DNA of 64,000 nucleotides from Bacillota bacterium (GTDB lineage Bacteria; Bacillota; Clostridia; Lachnospirales; Lachnospiraceae), in assembly GCA_023415635.1 (NCBI GenBank), contig JAEZJV010000079.1:1-64000 (forward strand). The letters are read 5' to 3'. Made by a program: the position numbers and the translations under genes. The notes beneath the pieces were generated by a model. The model saw only the letters and a list, made by a program, of their open reading frames with translations, made no database searches and had not been told where the DNA came from. Positions 1-8,668 of the stretch are shown here, in pieces. Every line of letters starts with the position of its first letter. Positions within the stretch are counted from its first letter, which is position 1.

Positions 1-45
1 AAGTTTAAGGCTGGTAAGGCTTTAAAGGACGTTATCAACGCATAG
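1..45 (+). CDS. hup: HU-family DNA-binding protein, C-terminal end (partial)
   Basis: Only the last 14 codons and the stop are inside the window. Read in frame from base 1 they give KFKAGKALKDVINA, the usual end of bacterial HU, where the KFKAGK segment belongs to the last strand and the final helix follows. HU is a small dimeric nucleoid protein that bends and compacts DNA. Its place immediately upstream of the S4-domain gene and yabP/yabQ matches the order known in Clostridia. A terminator follows at once, so it is probably transcribed apart from the next gene. Confidence 0.8.
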   Translation, partial: KFKAGKALKDVINA

Positions 46-62
46 TAGATTGAAAACGAACG

Positions 63-126
63 AAAAGGTTGTTTTAAAATCCGGGCTCAATTGGGGTGTA
101 GGGTTTTTAAAACAGCCTTTTTTTAT
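63..126 (+). terminator. Rho-independent terminator after hup
   Basis: The arm AGGTTGTTTTAAAA is repeated inverted (one mismatch) as TTTTAAAACAGCCT and is followed by a run of seven T. It separates hup from the downstream cluster. Confidence 0.75.
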
Positions 127-179
127 TATATGAAATACCCATATAGCTGCTATTGAACAAAATACTGATGGAGGACAAA

Positions 180-419
180 ATGAGGTTAGACAAGTTTTTA
201 AAGGTATCGCGGCTGATCAAACGCCGTACAGTAGCCAACGAGGCCTGCGATGCCGGTAGAGTGACCATTAACGGTAAAGCTGCAAAGGCTTCTGCAAATG
301 TGAAGGTAGGAGATGTGATTGAGATCGGCTTTGGTGCGAAGGCTGTCAAGATTGAGGTTTTAGATGTACAGGAAACGACAAAGAAAGATGAGGCAAAGGA
401 GCTTTACAGATATCTGTAG
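180..419 (+). CDS. rqcP: S4-domain RNA-binding protein RqcP (YabO family)
   Basis: The product has 79 residues, the normal size of the family, and is essentially one S4 RNA-binding domain: MRLDKFLKVSRLIKRRT at the start and GRVTINGKAAKASANVKVGD in the middle. In Bacillus RqcP works with RqcH on stalled 50S subunits, helping to add alanine tails during ribosome-associated quality control. I chose ATG at 180 because GGAGG sits six bases upstream and the family begins MRLDKFL; an in-frame TTG at 153 lacks such a site. It heads the conserved yabP-yabQ-divIC cluster. The function is taken from the family. Confidence 0.88.
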   Translation: MRLDKFLKVSRLIKRRTVANEACDAGRVTINGKAAKASANVKVGDVIEIGFGAKAVKIEVLDVQETTKKDEAKELYRYL

Positions 420-541
420 AAGCTTCGGTAATAGATTGGAATAGTTGCCGGCCTGTCATGAAATGGGAATGCTTCTCATATACTTAACAAGATATATCTG
501 GATCAGAAGGTTTGATTGGTATGATATGAGGAGGCATTTGC

Positions 542-829
542 ATGGAAGAGAAGCAACAGGTTTTAAAAGGGCATAAGTTGAATATCGTTGCCAGGAAAAA
601 CGCTATGATTACCGGTGTCAATGACGTGCTGTCCTTTGATGCCGGTGAAGTATTACTGCAGACGGAGCAGGGAATTCTGATGATACGCGGTAAAGAGCTG
701 CATGTGAACAGGCTGACACTGGAAAAAGGTGAGGTTGACATTGACGGTCATATTGACAGCCTGACCTATTCCGATGCAGCAGGGGGTTCGAAGTCAGGTG
801 AATCATTACTTGGCAGGCTTTTTAAATAG
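542..829 (+). CDS. yabP: Sporulation protein YabP
   Basis: The 95-residue product belongs to the YabP/YqfC family, whose core is a short beta-rich domain. Family-like segments seen here are the LNIVARKNAMITGVNDVLSFD region and the ending ESLLGRLFK. In Bacillus yabP is expressed in the mother cell and lies beside yabQ; its biochemical role is not settled. A strong GAGGAGG precedes the ATG. The stop is eight bases from the start of yabQ, with the next ribosome site AGGAGG overlapping it, so the two are certainly cotranscribed. Confidence 0.9.
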   Translation: MEEKQQVLKGHKLNIVARKNAMITGVNDVLSFDAGEVLLQTEQGILMIRGKELHVNRLTLEKGEVDIDGHIDSLTYSDAAGGSKSGESLLGRLFK

Positions 830-837
830 GAGGCCGC

Positions 838-1449
838 ATGAATCCATCCATTACTGTTGAACTGCAGTTTTTTCTGATATCCATCCTGTGGGGCGGACTG
901 CTGCTGGTGGTATATGATGTGCTGCGAATCCTGCGGAGGTTGATACCCCATGACAGTTTTTTTATTGCTTTAGAGGATTTCTTTTTCTGGGTTATTGCGA
1001 GCCTTTTTATCTTTGGCATGATATATCGTGTAAATGACGGTGTAATCAGAGGATTTTCCGCACTTGGGGTTGTACTCGGAGGAGTACTGTATCACTACAG
1101 CATCAGTGATTTTCTGGTGCGTAGTATCTCTGCCCTGTTTCATTTTATCATGAGAATCTTAAGAATAATATTAACACCGTTGAAGCTTGCTTTGCACAAA
1201 TTACAGAAGCTTTTACGGTTTGTTTTTTTCAAGGAGAAAAGGGCATTAAATAAGCTATTATTCCGATTGATAAATAAGATGAAATCGGTTAAAATAACTT
1301 TATCAATAAAGAAACCAGCGTCAGAAAGGAAGACGGTAGCTAAAATAAAGCCAGTAGCTGTTAAGAAGCAGGGAACGAAGAGACCATCGGTAGAAGAAAA
1401 GCCGGAAGCTGCTAAACGGTTAGTAAGAAGCAGGAATGTTAAAAGCTGA
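838..1449 (+). CDS. yabQ: Spore cortex biosynthesis protein YabQ
   Basis: The 203-residue membrane protein has hydrophobic stretches at about residues 5-30, 40-65 and 70-90, fitting YabQ, an inner-membrane protein needed for spore cortex formation in Bacillus. The opening residues, with a short Trp-Gly segment and a TM helix, match the family. The last ~80 residues are very rich in Lys and Arg and low in complexity, a cytoplasmic tail that varies in length between species. It follows yabP by eight bases and shares its message. The family is clear; the role of the basic tail is unknown. Confidence 0.88.
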   Translation: MNPSITVELQFFLISILWGGLLLVVYDVLRILRRLIPHDSFFIALEDFFFWVIASLFIFGMIYRVNDGVIRGFSALGVVLGGVLYHYSISDFLVRSISALFHFIMRILRIILTPLKLALHKLQKLLRFVFFKEKRALNKLLFRLINKMKSVKITLSIKKPASERKTVAKIKPVAVKKQGTKRPSVEEKPEAAKRLVRSRNVKS

Positions 1450-1512
1450 TTCGGGGATAGCTTCTGTATTTTCTCTGGCATGAGGCTTCCGGTCTTTGAG
1501 GAGATGTCAGGT

Positions 1513-1803
1513 ATGAGAAGAAAGAAAAAGAATGGGACAGGTATAGGTATCATAGCATTTGTGGTATTAATACTATGTGCGATTGTTTCCTACCGCAGAA
1601 TAAGCCTTGCTCAGGAAGAAGAAGATGCGCAGATCAAGATAAACCGCCTTGAGGCACAGTATCAGGAGGAACAGGATCGAACGCATGAGATAGAGGAATA
1701 TAAAGCCTATACTAAGACAAAGAAGTATATTGAAGACATTGCCAGAAGTAAACTGGGGCTCGTTTATGACGATGATATTATTTTCGAGCCGGAGGAAAAT
1801 TAG
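1513..1803 (+). CDS. divIC: Septum formation initiator, FtsB/DivIC family
   Basis: The product is about 96 residues: a basic cytoplasmic start MRRKKKNG, one TM helix at about residues 9-27, then a coiled coil rich in Glu and Gln and a short C-terminal region ending in acidic residues. This is the architecture of DivIC/FtsB, the bitopic divisome protein that pairs with FtsL outside the membrane. I place the start at 1513 because GAGGAG lies nine bases before it; upstream in-frame ATGs at 1480 and 1504 are worse placed. It closes the yabP-yabQ-divIC run. FtsB and DivIC cannot be told apart here. Confidence 0.85.
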   Translation: MRRKKKNGTGIGIIAFVVLILCAIVSYRRISLAQEEEDAQIKINRLEAQYQEEQDRTHEIEEYKAYTKTKKYIEDIARSKLGLVYDDDIIFEPEEN

Positions 1804-1848
1804 GTTGACAAGCTCCTGGATAGCAGTTATAATAAAGTTCGTCGTTAC

Positions 1849-1922
1849 GGCGAAGTAGCTCAGTTGGCGAGAGCACGCGGTTCATACCCGCGGTGTCGGC
1901 GGTTCAAATCCGTCCTTCGCTA
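1849..1922 (+). tRNA. tRNA-Met (anticodon CAT)
   Basis: A full cloverleaf can be drawn: acceptor GGCGAAG pairing with CTTCGCT (first pair G-T), D arm with GAGC, anticodon stem CGCGG/CCGCG enclosing TTCATAC with CAT at 1883-1885, and a T arm with GGTTCAAATCC. The discriminator is A; no CCA is encoded. The first pair is not the C-A mismatch of initiator tRNA, so elongator Met is the better reading; a lysidine-modified Ile tRNA also carries CAT and cannot be fully excluded. Confidence 0.93.
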
Positions 1923-1944
1923 CTCATAAGATATTGCTTAACAA

Positions 1945-1973
1945 GGGAGGTGTTGAAAGCACCTCCCTATTAT
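1945..1973 (+). terminator. Terminator after tRNA-Met
   Basis: GGGAGGTG and CACCTCCC form an eight-base-pair stem around a seven-base loop, 22 bases after the tRNA. The T stretch behind it is weak (TATTAT). Confidence 0.6.
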
Positions 1974-2174
1974 CATGCCATGTAATCCTTGATATTCGAT
2001 TTGTTTGCCTTTCCTGTCCTTGGCATGCTTTTATATAAGCCTTAGTTCTAGAAACACCGGATATACCGTTTTTGAGTTGATATTTCTTGATTTGTATTAT
2101 CCTATCTTTCATTCTTATCCTCTTAATCTGAATTAACGCCCTATATTCGAGTCTTTCGCCCTTTTGATGGAATT
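1974..2174. other. Gap between tRNA-Met and spoIIE promoter, no gene seen
   Basis: I see no convincing gene here. A minus-strand reading of 62 codons (2112 down to 1924) has a fair ribosome site but runs through the terminator stem and up to the tRNA end, and I do not recognise it. No attachment-site repeat of the tRNA 3' end was noticed. Confidence 0.5.
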
Positions 2175-2243
2175 CTTGTCAAAAAGTTTTTGGATTCCGG
2201 GTTACGGATTTGACAAAGATTTTATGTGCTCCCTTTTTATAAT
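2175..2243 (+). promoter_or_regulatory. Spo0A-type promoter of spoIIE
   Basis: TTGACA at 2210-2215 and TATAAT at 2238-2243 are both perfect sigma-A hexamers but stand 22 bases apart. That spacing is too long for unaided polymerase and resembles the Spo0A-activated spoIIG and spoIIE promoters of Bacillus. A perfect 0A box (TTTGACAAA at 2209-2217, reverse orientation of TTTGTCAAA) overlaps the -35, and a near match CTTGTCAAA lies at 2175-2183. The start of spoIIE is about 67 bases after the expected transcription start. Confidence 0.75.
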
Positions 2244-2317
2244 AACAGCACGGTTATTATCCAGTGTAGCAGGAAGGGAGATGCGCATAGCTTGGTATAT
2301 GCGCGACAGCAAGGGTC

Positions 2318-4597
2318 ATGAGAAAAAGAAAAATATTAATTCACCTGATAGGTCTGGTGATTGCCAGAGCCACCTTTTATTCAATGAATCCACTTTCAAT
2401 CGGTTATTTTACGGCAGCCTATCTGTCCGGAGCGGGGGGAGGCTGGGCATTCGTAGCGGCGGCAATCGGTATTGCATCCAGTATGAGTATGACAGGGATG
2501 TTAAAATACTCACTGACATTGATAGCATCAACTATTCTCTTGGAAATACCAATAATTAAAAAGAGTAATATCCCAAGGGTTTTTCTATATATCGTGCCCT
2601 CTCTGGCATTATTTTGCTTCTCGTTGATGGAGATAACAGCGGGTGGCTCCCTTGAGTACCATATGGCAATGGCAGCATTGGAAGGCTTTATTGCATTAAT
2701 TTCAGCCTTATTATTCAGACACGGAATGGAATATCTTTTACTACCACAAAAGGGAGTACGACTTAATAACGAACAGATGGTAAGTATTGCCGTTATTGCA
2801 GCTGTGGTCCTGTATGGAATACCTGAGCTTGAAAGTGCCTATTTAGCGCCTGCAAAGACTATGGCTTATTTTATGATACTATATTTTGCTTATAAATACG
2901 GAGCTGGCCAGGCAACCATCACTTCGGTAGTATGCGGACTGGTGATGTGTCTCCGGGGGGCACCTGCCGCAGATATCGGACTTTTCTCCATGATGGGAAT
3001 TATTACGGCGGTATTTCGTGAAATGGGTAGACTTCCGTGCGCAGGAGTCTATCTGTTTACTGCAGCCATAGCAGGGCTTGTTAATAGTCAGATGGAACTT
3101 AGTCTCATAGAGATAGGTGCTCTTGCATCAGCCGTCATTATGTTTTTATTGCTTCCCTCCGGCATTATCTATCGAACAGATGCGGCCGGTGGTATAGGAA
3201 AACAGGAGCAGCAGGCATCGCAGAATTTGAAGAAGCTTGCCAAGCTTCGAATGCGGATATTTTCTGAATCCTTTCTCAAGCTGTCAAAGACCTTGGATAC
3301 GATTACCGAGAAGCAGACAAAACTGAAGCAGGGAGAGATTAACCGTATCTTTGAAGATATTTCGGAAAAATTATGCAGGAACTGTGACCACTGCGTGAAC
3401 TGCTGGGATAAATGCTTCCAGCAGACCTATCAGGCGGCCAGTCTGATGTTTGAGGTAGCAGAGCAAAAAGGATCAGTCAGCAGAGAGGATGTTCCGGTGA
3501 ATTTTCTTGACAGCTGTATCAGTCTGGAGAATTTCATCTCGGAGACCAATCGGGGATTTGAGATAGCAAGGTTAAATCATATCTGGTTAAGCAGAATATC
3601 AGAAAGCAGGGAGGTCATCGCTGACCAGTTAAAGCAGGTATCCTCCGTTATTCAAGATATTACAGGAGATATATATGAGGCAGCAGAGGCGTCCAGGGAT
3701 GAGGAAGAGAAGGTGGTACGCAGATTAAGGGCCGAGCATATCTCTGTTAAGGACATCACCATTCTGGACCGGGAGGATAAGAGAAAGGAGGTCTATCTCA
3801 ATGCCTGTTGTAAAGGAGGCAGATGCATCACGGCAAAGGAAGCGGCAGCCTATATCTCAGAAGCCCTCGGAGTCAGAGTAAAGGTCTCGGAGGCCTCAAA
3901 ATCCGTCATAGCGAAAGATTATGAGAGCTATATTTTTACCATGGACACAAAATTCAAGGTACTGACCGGAATTGCCAGAGCGATGAAGGAAAATGTGTCC
4001 GGAGATAACTTTTCCGTCCTTCGACTGGAGAACGGAGAATTTATGATCGCGCTGTCGGACGGCATGGGCACCGGACAGGAAGCGGGGGAGGAGAGCGAGA
4101 CTGTCATGTCTCTTCTGGAGCAGATGCTGGAAGCAGGGTTTAAGGCAGAGACGGCAATCCGGTTAATCAATTCCAGCCTGGTCCTTAAGGCGGATAAGCA
4201 GACCTTTACAACCCTTGATCTGGGCATCATTAATCTGTTCACAGGAATGTGTGAATTTATCAAAATCGGAGCAGCGGCAGCCTTTATCAAGAGGGAGAAT
4301 TGGGTAGAGACCATTACCTCGACCACCCTACCCATCGGAATGTTCGGAAATGTTGATTATGATACGGTTACGAAAAAACTTTATGAGGGTGATATTATCG
4401 TACTTCTCACAGACGGTGTTCTGGATTGTATTGAAGGAGATAATAAGGAAGCCTTTCTGGAACAGCTGTTGCTTGAAATCAAAAGCAGCAATCCTCAGGA
4501 AATCGCAAACCGTATTCTCGAGACAACGCTGTCGAAAAGCAATTATCGGCCAATCGATGATATGACTGTAATAACAGCCGGAATATGGTTAAAATAG
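2318..4597 (+). CDS. spoIIE: Stage II sporulation protein E (PP2C-type phosphatase)
   Basis: The 759-residue protein has an N-terminal half of about ten TM helices (residues 5-290), a linker with a Cys cluster near 353-366 (CRNCDHCVNCWDKC), and a C-terminal PP2C phosphatase domain (about 550-757) with DGMGTG, a DLGIINL segment, LLTDGVLD and the closing IDDMTV. SpoIIE dephosphorylates SpoIIAA in the forespore and so frees sigma-F; it also binds the polar septum. An in-frame stop at 2288 makes ATG 2318 the first possible start. No SpoIIA operon lies in the window. The promoter upstream points to Spo0A control. Confidence 0.95.
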   Translation: MRKRKILIHLIGLVIARATFYSMNPLSIGYFTAAYLSGAGGGWAFVAAAIGIASSMSMTGMLKYSLTLIASTILLEIPIIKKSNIPRVFLYIVPSLALFCFSLMEITAGGSLEYHMAMAALEGFIALISALLFRHGMEYLLLPQKGVRLNNEQMVSIAVIAAVVLYGIPELESAYLAPAKTMAYFMILYFAYKYGAGQATITSVVCGLVMCLRGAPAADIGLFSMMGIITAVFREMGRLPCAGVYLFTAAIAGLVNSQMELSLIEIGALASAVIMFLLLPSGIIYRTDAAGGIGKQEQQASQNLKKLAKLRMRIFSESFLKLSKTLDTITEKQTKLKQGEINRIFEDISEKLCRNCDHCVNCWDKCFQQTYQAASLMFEVAEQKGSVSREDVPVNFLDSCISLENFISETNRGFEIARLNHIWLSRISESREVIADQLKQVSSVIQDITGDIYEAAEASRDEEEKVVRRLRAEHISVKDITILDREDKRKEVYLNACCKGGRCITAKEAAAYISEALGVRVKVSEASKSVIAKDYESYIFTMDTKFKVLTGIARAMKENVSGDNFSVLRLENGEFMIALSDGMGTGQEAGEESETVMSLLEQMLEAGFKAETAIRLINSSLVLKADKQTFTTLDLGIINLFTGMCEFIKIGAAAAFIKRENWVETITSTTLPIGMFGNVDYDTVTKKLYEGDIIVLLTDGVLDCIEGDNKEAFLEQLLLEIKSSNPQEIANRILETTLSKSNYRPIDDMTVITAGIWLK

Positions 4598-4614
4598 ATA
4601 TATTAAATAATCCG

Positions 4615-4643
4615 TTGAAAAATAGGACTAAAAGGGTTAGAAT
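4615..4643 (+). promoter_or_regulatory. Sigma-A promoter for tilS-hpt
   Basis: TTGAAA, a 17-base spacer and TAGAAT lie 41 bases before the tilS start and after spoIIE. Confidence 0.6.
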
Positions 4644-4683
4644 ACAATAAAAACTACATGTTTCGATAAAAGATGGGATAACT

Positions 4684-6117
4684 ATGCTTCGGAAGATTAA
4701 AACCTATATAAAACAAAATGAGCTGTTGGAAAAGGGAGATAGGATTGCCGTAGGGGTATCCGGCGGAGCTGATTCTATCTGCCTTCTGCATGTGCTTCTC
4801 TCACTGAGGCAGGAATTCAATCTGAAGCTTCTGGCGGTACATATCAACCATGGAATCCGTGGCGAGGAGGCAGATCGGGATGAACAGTTTGTTGCGAAGT
4901 TCTGTAAGGACCATGGCATAGAATCCTGCAGCCTCTACTATGATGTAAAGAAGCTAGCATTGGAGGAAGGGCTTAGTGTAGAAGAAGCAGGCAGAAAAGT
5001 AAGGTATTCTGCCTTTTTGGATATATGCCGGAATTATCAGTGTAAGAAGCTTGCAATTGCGCATAATAAAAATGATAATGCTGAAACCTTTCTGTTCAAT
5101 CTGTTCCGGGGTTCAGGGATCCGCGGATTATCCGGTATGGAGGCTAACCGCCTTATGACAGAGGAGCATAGTGAGGTGCGAATCATTCGCCCGTTGCTCG
5201 GTGTAACAAGAGAGGAGATTGAAGGATACCTCACCGGAGAGGGCATCGGATACATTATGGATTCCAGTAATCTGTCCGAGGAATATACCAGAAATAAGAT
5301 ACGCCACCGAATACTTTCCTATGCGGTCAGTGAGATTAATCCCCAGTCAGTAAATAATATCACGGAAGCTGCAAAAGCCTTGAAGGAGATTGAGGAATAT
5401 ATCAATCTCAATATCCTGCAGTGCTATGGGCAGCTGGTAAGCCAGTCCGAGGATAAGCTCAGAGTAAGGGTTGAGGAGCTGAAAGCCCAGCCGGCAGTAA
5501 TGAGGAAGGGTGTCATAAGAAGAATATTGGAGCTACTTGCCAAAAAGCAGAAGAATCTCGAGGCAAAGCATGTAGAGAGCGTGCTCGGGCTGATGGATAG
5601 GCAGGTAGGGAAGCAGGTGCACCTCCCATATCATATCATTGCAGAACGAGAATACGAAACGATTTGTTTTTATTGCTCATTACCGAATTATGAAGAGGAA
5701 GGCTCTAAACTACGGCCGGAGCCTATCAGGGTCAACATCCCGGGAATTACGCTGTCTTCAGAAAACAGAAGGATATTGGAAACAAAAATAATAATGTATA
5801 AAAAAAGTGATCCTATCCCGAAAAGTAGTTGTATGAAATGGTTTGATTATGATAAAATAGAGAATGCTGTTGAAATAAGAACCAGAAGAGAAGGAGACTT
5901 CATACAGATCAACGCTTCAGGCGGAAGAAAAATGCTGAAGGAGTATTTTATTGATCATAAAATTCCGCAGAAGCAAAGAGATGAAAAGCTCCTGATTACC
6001 GATGGCAGTCATGTCATGTGGATTCCGGGAGCTGCGGAGCGCATGAGTGAAAAATATAAAGTGGATGACACCACAACTAAAATACTTTTGATGAAATTGA
6101 TCGATTTGGAGGAATAG
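4684..6117 (+). CDS. tilS: tRNA(Ile)-lysidine synthase
   Basis: The 477-residue protein carries the PP-loop motif SGGADS at residues 26-31, followed by the N-type ATP pyrophosphatase domain with HINHGIRGEEADRDE and the IAHNKNDNAETFLFNLFRGSG segment. A TilS C-terminal domain follows (near residues 385-470, with TRREGDFIQ and KEYFIDHKIP). The enzyme adds lysine to C34 of the CAT-anticodon tRNA-Ile, changing its reading from AUG to AUA. It is essential in most bacteria. It lies three bases upstream of hpt and close to ftsH, the standard Firmicute order. Confidence 0.95.
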   Translation: MLRKIKTYIKQNELLEKGDRIAVGVSGGADSICLLHVLLSLRQEFNLKLLAVHINHGIRGEEADRDEQFVAKFCKDHGIESCSLYYDVKKLALEEGLSVEEAGRKVRYSAFLDICRNYQCKKLAIAHNKNDNAETFLFNLFRGSGIRGLSGMEANRLMTEEHSEVRIIRPLLGVTREEIEGYLTGEGIGYIMDSSNLSEEYTRNKIRHRILSYAVSEINPQSVNNITEAAKALKEIEEYINLNILQCYGQLVSQSEDKLRVRVEELKAQPAVMRKGVIRRILELLAKKQKNLEAKHVESVLGLMDRQVGKQVHLPYHIIAEREYETICFYCSLPNYEEEGSKLRPEPIRVNIPGITLSSENRRILETKIIMYKKSDPIPKSSCMKWFDYDKIENAVEIRTRREGDFIQINASGGRKMLKEYFIDHKIPQKQRDEKLLITDGSHVMWIPGAAERMSEKYKVDDTTTKILLMKLIDLEE

Positions 6118-6120
6118 GAA

Positions 6121-6642
6121 ATGAAAGATAAAGTCAGAGTAATGATACCCGAGGAACAGGTAACTGAGAGAATCAAGGAGCTGGCTGCACAGATCAGCAG
6201 GGATTATGAAGGCAAGAGCGTTCATTTGATCTGCATATTGAAGGGGAGTGCCTTCTTCACCTGTGATCTTGCCAAAAGACTGACTATTCCGGTAACCCTT
6301 GACTTTATGTCCGTATCCAGCTATGGAAGTGAGACAGTAAGCTCAGGAAGAATTCGCATATTAAAGGATTTGGATGAATCCATCAAGGGCAGAAATGTTC
6401 TTATTATCGAGGACATCATTGATTCGGGAAATACACTGGCTTATCTGAAGGATTTGCTGGGTACCAGAGCACCGGAAAGTCTGGAGATCTGTACATTGCT
6501 TGACAAACCGGACAGAAGAGTCACGGATGTGGATGTCAAATATGTCGGGTTTATTATTCCGGATGAATTTGTTGTAGGCTATGGCCTGGATTTTGATCAG
6601 TATTACAGAAATCTGCCCTTTGTGGGTGTGGTTGAGAATTAA
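6121..6642 (+). CDS. hpt: Hypoxanthine phosphoribosyltransferase
   Basis: The 173-residue product is of normal size for Hpt. The PRPP-binding motif is VLIIEDIIDSGNTLAYL at about residues 98-114; the KGSAFF loop (about 41-46) and the C-terminal VVGYGLD segment, which stacks on the purine, are present. It salvages hypoxanthine and guanine to IMP and GMP. The ATG follows the tilS stop by three bases with the ribosome site GAGGAATAGGAA inside the tilS end, so the two are translationally close and share a transcript. Confidence 0.95.
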   Translation: MKDKVRVMIPEEQVTERIKELAAQISRDYEGKSVHLICILKGSAFFTCDLAKRLTIPVTLDFMSVSSYGSETVSSGRIRILKDLDESIKGRNVLIIEDIIDSGNTLAYLKDLLGTRAPESLEICTLLDKPDRRVTDVDVKYVGFIIPDEFVVGYGLDFDQYYRNLPFVGVVEN

Positions 6643-6708
6643 GCAGAATTATTGTGAAAAACACAGATATTCGTGAATACCATTATACAAGAATAAGGAG
6701 GTTGTTCA

Positions 6709-8556
6709 GTGAGAAAACAGATGAAAGGATATGGTTGGTATATCATTATTCTGCTTATTGTGATTGTAACATTCTATATATCCAATAATATTGAATTAAA
6801 TGATCAGGACAAATATTCCCCCAGTCAGTTTGCGAGTGACATAAAAAATAATCAAGTGAAATCCGTTGATATCTACCCGAATGAGGAGACACCTACCGGC
6901 GAGGTTGTTGTTACGAAACAAGATGGCAGCAGTAAATCATTCAATGTGTTGGATACGGTTAAAATAGAGAACATGGCGGTGGAAGCCGGATTAGATCCAG
7001 TCACACATGAAATCTCTAAGCCAAGCTGGTTCCTCACTTCGGTATTACCCTACATTTTGGTTTTTATTATCATAATTGTACTCTTCTCCTTCCTTTCTAA
7101 TCAGGCATCGGTAGGCGGAGGTAATAATAAAGTAATGAACTTCGGGAAAAGTCGTGCAAAGATGACAACCGAAGAAAATAAGACAACCACCTTTAAAAAT
7201 GTAGCAGGACTGGATGAGGAAAAGGATGAGTTGAAGGAAATTGTAGATTTCCTCAAATCTCCAAAGAAGTATATTTTAGTGGGTGCAAGAATTCCGAAGG
7301 GAGTGCTCTTAGTTGGACCTCCCGGAACAGGTAAGACCCTGCTGGCCAAAGCAGTGGCCGGTGAGGCGGGAGTTCCGTTCTTTTCCATCTCCGGATCCGA
7401 TTTCGTCGAGATGTTCGTCGGAGTCGGTGCCTCCAGAGTAAGAGATTTATTTGAGGAAGCGAAGAAAAATTCACCCTGTATTATATTTATTGACGAAATC
7501 GATGCGGTAGCAAGACGCAGAGGTACCGGCATGGGCGGCGGACATGATGAAAGAGAGCAGACCTTAAACCAGCTGCTCGTCGAAATGGATGGCTTCGGTG
7601 TGAATGAAGGAATCATTGTCATGGCGGCAACCAACCGTGTAGATATTTTGGATCCTGCGATCCTTCGTCCCGGACGTTTTGACAGAAAGGTTACCGTTGG
7701 ACGCCCGGATGTCAAGGGAAGAGAGGAAATCCTGCAGGTACATGCCAAAGGCAAGCCCTTGGGAGATGATGTAGATTTAAAACAGATTGCTCAGACGACC
7801 GCTGGCTTTACCGGTGCCGATCTGGAAAATTTACTGAATGAAGCGGCTATTTGTGCAGCCAAGGATAGCAGAAGCTACATCAATAGTGAGGATATCAAGA
7901 AATCCTTTATCAAGGTCGGAATCGGAACAGAGAAGAAGAGCAAGGTTATTACAGATAAGGAGAAACGTATTACTGCTTACCATGAGGCAGGGCATGCTAT
8001 TATGTTCCATGTTCTTCCTGATGTTGGGCCGGTATATACGGTTTCTATCATTCCTACCGGTAATGGTGCAGCCGGCTTTACGATGCCCCTTCCCGAGAAG
8101 GATGAAATGTTTAATACCAAAGGCAGGATGAAGCAGGAAATTATCGTTGACCTGGCCGGAAGAGCTGCAGAAGAACTAATATTAGAGGATATCACGACCG
8201 GTGCCTCTCAAGACATTAAGATTGCCACAAAAACAGCCAGAGCGATGATTACCAGATACGGCTTCTCAGAGACCATCGGTATGGTAAATTATGATAACGA
8301 CGATGATGAAGTGTTCATCGGAAGAGACCTCGCGCATACCAGAAGCTATAGTGAAAATATTGCCAATCGAATTGATGATGAGGTGAAGAAAATCATTGAC
8401 GAATGTTATCTGGAAGCGAAACGGCTTCTGATGCAGCATAAGGAGATTTTGGAAGCCTGTGCAGCACTGCTGATAGAGAAAGAGAGAATAACCAGGGAAG
8501 AGTTCGAAGCCTTGTTTTTGCCAAAGGCTATTGAAGAAACTCCAGCCAACGTATAG
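6709..8556 (+). CDS. ftsH: ATP-dependent zinc metalloprotease FtsH
   Basis: The 615-residue protein has two TM helices (about 9-25 and 108-128) flanking a small extracytoplasmic domain. The AAA+ module follows, with Walker A GPPGTGKT at 203-210, IIFIDEID, and the arginine-finger segment LRPGRFDR. The M41 peptidase domain has the zinc motif HEAGH at 425-429. FtsH degrades membrane and short-lived cytoplasmic proteins. Translation starts at GTG, with AAGGAGG seven bases upstream. It comes last in tilS-hpt-ftsH; no terminator is seen for about 200 bases. Confidence 0.97.
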   Translation: MRKQMKGYGWYIIILLIVIVTFYISNNIELNDQDKYSPSQFASDIKNNQVKSVDIYPNEETPTGEVVVTKQDGSSKSFNVLDTVKIENMAVEAGLDPVTHEISKPSWFLTSVLPYILVFIIIIVLFSFLSNQASVGGGNNKVMNFGKSRAKMTTEENKTTTFKNVAGLDEEKDELKEIVDFLKSPKKYILVGARIPKGVLLVGPPGTGKTLLAKAVAGEAGVPFFSISGSDFVEMFVGVGASRVRDLFEEAKKNSPCIIFIDEIDAVARRRGTGMGGGHDEREQTLNQLLVEMDGFGVNEGIIVMAATNRVDILDPAILRPGRFDRKVTVGRPDVKGREEILQVHAKGKPLGDDVDLKQIAQTTAGFTGADLENLLNEAAICAAKDSRSYINSEDIKKSFIKVGIGTEKKSKVITDKEKRITAYHEAGHAIMFHVLPDVGPVYTVSIIPTGNGAAGFTMPLPEKDEMFNTKGRMKQEIIVDLAGRAAEELILEDITTGASQDIKIATKTARAMITRYGFSETIGMVNYDNDDDEVFIGRDLAHTRSYSENIANRIDDEVKKIIDECYLEAKRLLMQHKEILEACAALLIEKERITREEFEALFLPKAIEETPANV

Positions 8557-8668
8557 CATTAGCACTGAGTCCGGTTATTAATTGGGTGAACGAGTTATTT
8601 GATTGTATAATATGACGAAAAATGGATTGTAAATTTGTAAAGTTTGTGCACACTTTTGGCGAACTGCG

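Noticed and set aside
1924..2112. 62-codon minus-strand frame between tRNA-Met and spoIIE, with a fair ribosome site
   Set aside because: It reads through the tRNA terminator stem up to the tRNA end and resembles nothing known.
2164..2559. 131-codon plus-strand frame overlapping the spoIIE start
   Set aside because: It is a shadow frame: it covers the Spo0A promoter and the first part of spoIIE in another frame, with no family features.
7101..7754. 217-codon frame opposite ftsH
   Set aside because: Antisense shadow of the AAA+ domain; Ser/Pro-rich composition typical of reversed coding sequence.
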